NCBI GenBank assembly: GCA_023525975.1
Contig: CM042042.1
Coordinates: forward strand, 5,339,501 to 5,403,500
Reading direction: 5' to 3'
Source of the DNA: Smallanthus sonchifolius
Taxonomy: Eukaryota; Streptophyta; Magnoliopsida; Asterales; Asteraceae
DNA: 64,000 nt
Below are positions 56,688 through 64,000 of this stretch, piece by piece (position 1 is the first letter of the stretch; every line of letters starts with the position of its first letter). Both the position numbers and the translations under genes were made by a program. The notes beneath the pieces were generated by a model, which saw nothing but the letters and a program-made list of their open reading frames with translations, was not told the DNA's origin and ran no database searches.

Positions 56688-57575
56688 TTAAACACGGAAA
56701 GTCAAATTGATAAACACAATCCCAAATCGAGCCCCAAATCCGTATGAACCCTAGAACTTCAAACCCATATTACACATCGATTTACTCTCTGTTAACATAA
56801 ATTGACAGAGGGCTTTTAATCTATGAAGGAAAACGAATCTTTTGGCCATTCGATTTACCTGAAATGAAGTTGGAATGGGGGAGAATGGGTTGCGTTTGGA
56901 GTCGGCTGTCCACAGGTTCCAATCGGGCAATGCAGGTGCGATATGAATGAATTGATAGTTTAGAGAGTTTGGGTGTGGTGTCATCAGTGTGCCTCAACCC
57001 GTATTTATACTCAATTTCATGATTTAATGCTAGATTAGTTGGGATGTTTACGGTTAAGTTAAACAGATTGAAATTCGAAATTACGCGTGGTTATAGTTGG
57101 AATCGAGCATTGATACACCTCGGGTTTGGGCCGCACGCTCGAATGGAAGCCCGAGGTGCAATGAATCTGGTCATCTACGCGGTTTTTGAATAAAAGGAAT
57201 GAAAAATGACCTCTATGGGTTTCGAACTCGGGACCGGTTTCCAGAGGTGGGAGTTTGGCTCTTTTGCACTTTCAGTCCCTGAAGTTTTCAGGTTTTATTA
57301 TTTTATGTTTAAACTTGGATTTCCATTTAAAATAAGTTTTAAAGAATGACAGTTTTAGTCCCTGGTCTTTTTATAAAAATAAATATGTTTTATTTTTATA
57401 AAAATCCAATAACTTTTATAAAGTTTTATTATTTTATAATTTTATAAAATATTTTATAAGATTTATTAGTTTATAAGTGTTTAAAATAAGTTTATGTTGT
57501 TTATATAATTATAATATAAGTTTTAAGAATTTAATATAATTAATCATATGATACATATATATTTTTAAATAAGCT

Positions 57576-57628
<53 letters not shown>

Positions 57629-58030
57629 AAGTATAATTGTTTTTCTTAAATATATATCAAATAACTTAATATTATATTCAAGAAATTAGGATTTTAATAG
57701 ATTTCCAGAATTTAAAATTTTAATACGCACAAAGGTTTAGGAAAAAGTATATCGGGAAAAATCCTGGAGATTACATTGATGAGGACGACGATAGTGAATT
57801 TTTATCTTTTAAGCAATTATGAAATTAATACATTCAACATTACAATGACATAAAACAATTATACATTTTTATTTAAAAAAAACTTTATTGAAAAATTGAG
57901 TGCTTTTGAATTATCTTTTGATTATGGATTATCTTTTGATTATGGATTAACTTTTATCATGGAATCATGTACTTTTAGATTATTTTTTGAGTTAGAGTTG
58001 TATTTTTATGAAATTATAGGTTTACTAGTT

Positions 58031-58405
58031 AACCCGGTTGAACCACCCGGTACAACCCGATACAACCGGTTAAACCATTTCTAAGCCTAATCCGATACAA
58101 TTTAAAAAGCGGTTTTTAAAACATTGGTTCTGGGTGTATATAGGTCGTTTTGATTCGATTTTAGGGTAAACCAAATTTAAATCAAAAGTTTAGTTTTTGA
58201 CTTTTTGAAAACTATTTAGTTTCGTTTTTTTTCTTCTTCAGTTTTTACAATGAGTTTGGTTTGATTTTGGTTTTTCGATTTTACCAACTAGACTTGAACT
58301 TTTTGGAATAGTTTTTTTGGTAACTAACTATTAGTTGACTATTACACATTTGGGCGTAAAATTTTGGGCTACATTATTTATTACTTTCTTATAAAATACT
58401 CAATA
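58031..58405. other. Segment present only in duplication copy B
   Basis: It starts CCCGGTTGAACC after CTAGTTAAC, and copy A passes directly to ATTAAAAAATAAAC. It is rich in GGTTTT/CGATTTT words typical of degenerate MITEs. I cannot tell insertion in B from deletion in A. Confidence 0.6.
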
Positions 58406-59029
58406 AAAAAAATAAACATTATAATCATAAATTCAATAACAAATAGAAATTTTAAACGACTACTAATCCAAATATGTGTAACACACACACATATATATAC
58501 ACACACATACAATATCTTATAAAATTTTATTTGTATACGTTCTGTTCAGTTCGGTTTTCCAAAAATACAACACCAAAACCGAACCGTAGTCAGTTTTTAG
58601 TTTGAGTGAGTTTTTCTGTATTGTTTTTTCGGTTAACTTGGTTTCGATTCGATTAATTCGGTTTTTTACTCACCCCTTGTTGTGTATTCAATTTTAAGTT
58701 TTAACACATGATTTCATTTGTTTTCATGAAGAGTGTGTTTTGAACTTATGACCATAATTGACTATAATCTAGAATATAAGGACCAAAATACATTTCACCC
58801 AAAGTGGAGTGACTTTAAACAAAAAAGTTAAAATCAAGTACACAGCTTATTCCAGATTTCTGAACAGAAGGATATGTATGGGGATAGCACAAGCAAGCAT
58901 CAATCAAGCTACACCAGAACACTCTTCTTCGCGTTAGATCTACACGCACACAGTGATCATGCGTGAAGAACAAGAGGATTTTGAATTCAAGCATCACCGA
59001 CGGGCACGTTAGCAGACTGATTTGGCGAA

Positions 59030-59755
59030 TGTTAGCGATGTTTTGCACTTTGAATCACGATTCAGCTCCGACTTTAGGTTATTCGAATCTCTGCTACTGA
59101 TTTTATGCTGCAATTTGATCGATTTTTGTTATAGTTTTTACTTATATGGTGACCGATTGCTCACATTGATCGATACTTCATCTGTTCAGTTAAACCTAAG
59201 TAGGTTTCAAATCCAGTATTGATATGAATAATTTTCCAAATATGATTTTGATATCCTCCTTTAGTGAAATAATTAGGTCAAGTTTAGCGATATTTTGAAC
59301 TTCGAATCACGATTAGTGTCTTACTTTCGGTGATTTGTATCTCTGCTGCTAGTTTTATATGAAAATATGCTTGATTATGTTTGTATAATAGGTGATTAGT
59401 TGCTCACATAGTCACATTTGTTCAGCTAAATGAAAATTTGATATGAATAATTAATGTTCCAAATATGATATAGATATCTTCCTTTAGTGAAATAGTTAGA
59501 TCCAGTTTAGAGATGTTTTGAACTCCGAATCACGATTCATTTCCTACTTTCTGTGATTTGAATCTCTACTGCTAGTTTTATATGAAAATATGCTTGATTA
59601 TGTTTGTATGATAGGTGATTTAGATGCTCACATTGATTGATACTTCATTTGTTCAGTTTTGTATTAATTTTGAAGGTTCAACCTAAGTAGTTTCCAAATG
59701 AAATATTGATATGAATCTTTTTCCAGTTTCCAAATATGATACCTATATTTTGCCC
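59030..59755 (+). repeat. Three tandem repeats, copy B
   Basis: Counterpart of 13527-14250, essentially unchanged. Confidence 0.7.
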
Positions 59756-61699
59756 TTTGTACCACCTGTTAGAAACTTTAATTCAGTTAGTTGAATTTTG
59801 TCAAGAATTCTAAAATCTATGAGTTTGGAGCTTACAGAAGTAGTACATTACATCTCGAAGATCAAAATGTACCAGCTTTTCTATTTATTCTTGTTTTTTT
59901 GCCCTTAGATTGACGAAGAAATTCAATTCATGATATTTTCTTAGGAGATTCTTACTTCAGTTACTTGTATGTGATTTCTTCAAGATTATGGTCCGGGGAA
60001 AGGATGCATGTTGGGAACACTGTGTTCTTGTCGATGCATCGAGACAAAAGGTGTGGTGCAACTATTGCCAGCAGGATTTCAGTGGAGGGGTATACAGGAT
60101 GAAGTTTCATTTGGCTCAAATTAAAAATAAAGACATAGTTCCCTGTACTGAAGTGCCTGATGATGTTCGTGACCATATACGAGTCATAGTAAGCTCACCC
60201 AAGAAACAAAAACCTCCTAAAAAACAGAATCCAGATCACATAGAAGAAGGCAAAGGTCAACAAAATAGCTCATCAGCTAGCGGTGGTCTACATCTTAATA
60301 ACCATGAATCTAATGGGCATTATAACAGTGGAAACTATCCACCTTTGATGTCTCCACGTCCGTCTTTGAGCCCCCTACCAGTTAATGATATTGGTAGGAA
60401 AAACAAGACGATGCTGATATAAAAGTTGCTTTGTTCTTTTACCACAATGCCATTTCTTTTAGTGCTGCAAAATTTGTTTACTATCAAGAAATGGTGGATG
60501 CAATAGCCGAATGTGGAGGGGGTTATGAGGCTCCAAGCTATGAAAAGATGAGATCTTCTTTACAGGAGAGAGTGAAAGGTGATTTTGGTGATGAATACAA
60601 GAGATTAAGGGTTGAATGGAAGGAAACTGGTTGTACAATTTTGTGTGATTGTTGGAAATCATTTGTTGTTTTTTCTGTTACATGCCCTAAAGGTACATTG
60701 TTTCTGAAGTCTGCTGATATATCTGGTCACACTGATGATGCTCAGTTCTTATATGAATTGCTCGAGTCGGTTGTAATGGAAGTTGGGATAGAAGATGTTG
60801 TCCAAGTAATGACAGATGGTACTTCAAGTTTTGTTTATGCTGGAAGACTACTTATGGCTAAATACCCTTCACTATTTTGGTCTCCATGTGCTTCACATTG
60901 TGTTAATATAATATTGGAGGACTTTAGTAAGCAAGAATGGGTAAATATAGTACTAGAAGAAGCAAATGCCATTACTACCTACCTGTACAGTCATGAATGG
61001 ACCTTAAACAGAATGAGAAAATGTACAAGTAGAATGGACTTAATTCGTGCAAAGCTTCCTAAACACATTTCCAATTTTCTCTCATTGAGGTCACTCGTTA
61101 TTCAAGAGGACAATCTAAAGCACATGTTTTCCAGGGCAGAATGGTCATCATCAACTAACTTCAGAGACCCTGATTCTCAAGCTACTAAGTCTCTGTTGTA
61201 TTCTGGAAGCTTCTGGAAGTCTGCAAATGAGGCTGTAAGTGTGTCTGAGCCACTTGTTAAAATCCTTAGGATTCTTGAAGGTGACATGCCTGCAACGGGG
61301 TATATATATGAGGCAATGGAGAAGGCAAAGATGGCAATCACCCATTCACCATTACATGCAGCAGCCGCGTTTCTGAACCCTTCTATTATTTATAGCCTCA
61401 ATTTTAAGATTGATTTGAGGATTAGAAATGGATTTCAAGAAGCAATGTTGAAAATAGCTAATGAAGATAGAATCAAGTCTCGAATTACCATGGAGCATTT
61501 TGTCTACCTAAATGCTCAAGGTGCTCTTGGGACTGATTTTGCAATCATGGGAAGGACACTGAATGCACCAGGTATCTTTTTTATTTCATCCCTCCTATAG
61601 CCTTTTATTTCCATGAAAATTTTGCTTTTAAAAATAAAATAGGTTCAAAAATCGTTTTCATTTGTCCTAGTTTGATTGTGTCGTTAAACGTTTTTCTTG

Positions 61700-62137
61700 A
61701 GAAAGTTATCACCCCTAAAAGAAATCAAAGCCAGACTTCCTAGCCTGTCCTGTATTAAACCAAGATGGGAAGGGCTAAGGCATTGGGGCTGGATAACATA
61801 CCAGTTGAGGCATGGAAGTGTTTGGGAGAGGAAGGAGTCCAATGGCTAACTACTTTGTTCAGCCTTATTTTCAAATTTGGTAAAATGCCATACAGTGGAA
61901 GGCTAGTATAGTAGTTCCCCTCTATAAGAAAACAAGAGATGCACAATGCCATGGGAATTATAAAGGCATTAAGCTATTTGGCCATACTATGAAACTATGG
62001 GAGAGTAACTGAGACTAGAATTAGAAGAGAGACACAAGTTACGGTAAACCAATTTGGTTTCATGCCAGGGCGGTCAACTACAGAATCGATACACATTCCA
62101 AGAAGATTGATGGAAAGATATAGAGAGAAGAAGCGGG
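61700..62137 (+). mobile_element. RTE-type LINE fragment, copy B
   Basis: Same truncated reverse-transcriptase blocks as 16275-16712, inherited through the duplication. Confidence 0.8.
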
Positions 62138-62995
62138 ATCCACCACCACCAGCCGCCGCCATCACCACCGGCCGACCACCACCTGCCACCACCTTCGTAA
62201 AGTTTACTACTTAGTAAAAGGTATATAATTTAGAGTTTTGAATACTAAACAATAGATATAATCAAAACACTTATAATGGTCGTTACTAAAGGTTAATAGT
62301 CCAATGATCACATAAAGGGGTAACTTTGTAGAATAGTAAACAGATTTCAAAAGTGTTCCAATTAGATCACTCAATACGCATTTTACACGGTATACACCCT
62401 CGGGTATACTATGGTGAGTGACCTAATTGAAATACTTTTGAAACTTGGTTACTATTCTGTGGTGTTTTCCCTCACATAAACTCACAGACCCTTTCTTAAA
62501 ACCCTATTTATAAGCCTCCCTAGCGAACACCTCCACCCACTTTCCTCAACGGATATCCATCTTCTCATCTTACGCTTCATCGATATCCATCTTCTCATCT
62601 TACACTTCATAGCCGTACAAATCCGTTAGTTTTCTGTAGCAGTTAATTCGATAGATCTCTGAAATGGAACGTGTCACGACTCGATTGTACCAAGGAGTGA
62701 ACTGGCGGAGGAGACGCTACGAGTGGCTCGGTGGCAAGAGCTGCGGCGGATCTGGACTGAAGTGGAGAAAGCGGTTCTGGCGGATACTAATAGTATGGAA
62801 GCTTAAGTTGAAGCTGAGCTACTCTCCGAAAAACTTACTAATCGGAATCCGTGACGGTTACGTGAACATGATGATGCGAATGGCAAAGGTGGTGGCAGGT
62901 GGGGGTGGCTGCAGGTGGGCGAGGGCGGGGGCGGTGGCGGTGGCAGGTGTTGGTCGGCCGGTGGTGGTGGTGGCGGCTGGAGGTGGTGGAGTCGG
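62138..62995. mobile_element. GC-rich inverted-repeat element, copy B
   Basis: Counterpart of 16713-17552. The captured frame starts at 62664 and, after a 5-base deletion, reads into a 119-codon artefact through the GGTGGC tract. Confidence 0.5.
62317..62472. mobile_element. 156-base MITE, copy B
   Basis: Counterpart of 16890-17045, flanked by CACATAAA at 62309-62316 and 62473-62480. Confidence 0.8.
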
Positions 62996-64000
62996 GAAGA
63001 AGAGAGGTATTTTGGTTATTTAACAAGAATTAACTGAAAATACTTAACAAAGTTAGTGAATTGGACTAAAAGCGTTAGGGACTCAGAGTGTTAGGGGTGC
63101 ACTGAACCTGTTAAGAACATCAAAACTCAAAATTCAAGTTTACTCTTTATTTTATCTTGTCATGTTTATTTTATGTTTTATTGGTGTCAAGTAGTAGAGT
63201 AGTGGATCTATGTAATGGGTTATGTTTACTTGTTTCTAGGAGTAGGTCATCGGCACTTTATTTTACGTGTATGGGTTTATTTAGCTGCTCTTTTTAAGGT
63301 TGACAAGTGTGCGCCTTTTGTTCTCAGTTTTCACGTTTAATCAATAGAAAAAATTCCCATCAAAAGTTTGGTCAATTCCTGTGTTTTTCTATGTTTTTAT
63401 TCTCCGATCAAGGCCTAACACCAACAGTTTTTAACAATGTCTCGGCCCCGCGTTGACAATCCAATCCCTTATTTTAAGAAATCAATAGGCATATAGTTTT
63501 TGAACCCATGCCTGACCGAATAACAAAATTTAGCTAACAAAGGAATGGGTCAAAGTAGTCGTCACCTGAAGTGTCATTTTAGTACGACTTCCTAAATCCT
63601 TTTATTCCAATATGTAAAGTATAACTCTAATAATGTAACTTTTATATAATTATATCTATTGCATTAATTAATAAGATTTAAAATGCACAATAAGTGATTT
63701 GACCCATTACTCAACCCGCCTATCTGGCCACCTTTTAACAGTCAAAATTCACAGTCCAGAGTCCCTATTTCTTCTGCTTGAAGTTATTCTTTATAATGAT
63801 TTTACAACTTTTTTAAAAAATGTTTTGACTTTTTATGGGTCAAACTAATGACATGGTTCTTTGCCTCCTTGCAATATCAGGTGATTGGTGGTTAGCATAT
63901 GGTTATGAAATCCCAACCTTACAGAGAACCGCAATCCGGATACTGACTCAACCTTGTAATTCTCACTGGTGTAAATGGAACTGGAAGACTTTCGAGAGAG

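Larger units (their letters stand above)
56215..64000. repeat. Segmental duplication, copy B
   Basis: Direct repeat of 11110-18595, continuing beyond the window. It carries the same LTR remnant, triple repeat, hAT-like gene, LINE, GC-rich element and MITE. An extra segment of about 375 bases at 58031-58405 and a longer TA tract (57583-57626) are specific to this copy. Confidence 0.93.
59988..64000 (+). pseudogene. Frameshifted copy of the hAT-like gene, runs off the window
   Basis: Exon 1 (59988-61571) and the start of exon 2 (63881 onward) match copy A. One A is lost from a six-A run near 60399, so translation stops at 60420-60422 after the BED finger and linker. The downstream frame stays open, but an in-frame loss of 25 codons near 61340 removes a conserved stretch with WELIDRRWN. 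The BED finger has R to W and R to Q changes. A truncated BED-only protein of 144 residues is conceivable. Confidence 0.9.

Noticed and set aside
62664..63023. 119-codon Arg/Gly-rich protein in duplication copy B
   Set aside because: It is an out-of-frame product of a 5-base deletion running into the GGTGGC tract. Copy A has a 48-codon frame there.

Overview
The window is plant nuclear DNA. It is AT-rich, its genes have GT-AG introns, and it holds several classes of plant transposable element. The gene families (R2R3-MYB, CYP706 P450, copper amine oxidase, AT3G22220-type hAT-derived protein) fit a eudicot. The P450 and repeat style make Asteraceae my best guess, but that is inference.

Layout. 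0-3.5 kb: the right end of a PIF/Harbinger-like element, a short Helitron and a SINE. 3.6-5 kb: an intact R2R3-MYB gene of the MYB20/42/43/85 type with a SINE in its intron. 5-11 kb: no gene, several short non-autonomous Helitrons. 11.1-18.6 kb: copy A of a large direct duplication, carrying an LTR remnant and a two-exon domesticated hAT-transposase-like gene. Its intron holds nested insertions: an RTE-type LINE fragment, a GC-rich inverted-repeat element carrying a promoter and gene 5' end, and a MITE. 19-24 kb: a Tourist MITE, a copia RNase H scrap and Helitrons. 24.2-27.2 kb: a young LTR element coding only for Gag-protease. 27.8-29.8 kb: an intact CYP706-family P450. 30.4-31.1 kb: nested MITEs. 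31.5-36.3 kb: a copia remnant split by a 2.6 kb solo LTR. 37-40.5 kb: a mosaic of intron-bearing fragments of eIF5A, alpha-N-acetylglucosaminidase and beta-galactosidase genes, ending in a Helitron-like terminus. 40.7-42.6 kb: a second CYP706 copy with three inactivating lesions. 43.6-47 kb: a SINE, a MITE and a 1.6 kb minisatellite. 48.5-52 kb: a copper amine oxidase gene whose last exon is abutted by a MITE. 52-56 kb: repeats and an LTR. 56.2-64 kb: copy B of the duplication, with a frameshifted hAT-like gene running off the window.

The probably functional genes are the MYB, the hAT-like gene of copy A and the first CYP706. The amine oxidase is likely functional only if its last exon is still spliced correctly. 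They do not form an operon-like unit. The MYB clade is known for secondary-wall and lignin control, CYP706 enzymes for terpenoid or flavonoid oxidation, and copper amine oxidases for apoplastic or peroxisomal polyamine oxidation. The main story is structural: tandem duplication of a P450 inside inverted flanking arms, a 7.5 kb direct duplication whose two copies are now about 45 kb apart, and gene-fragment capture between the two P450 copies.
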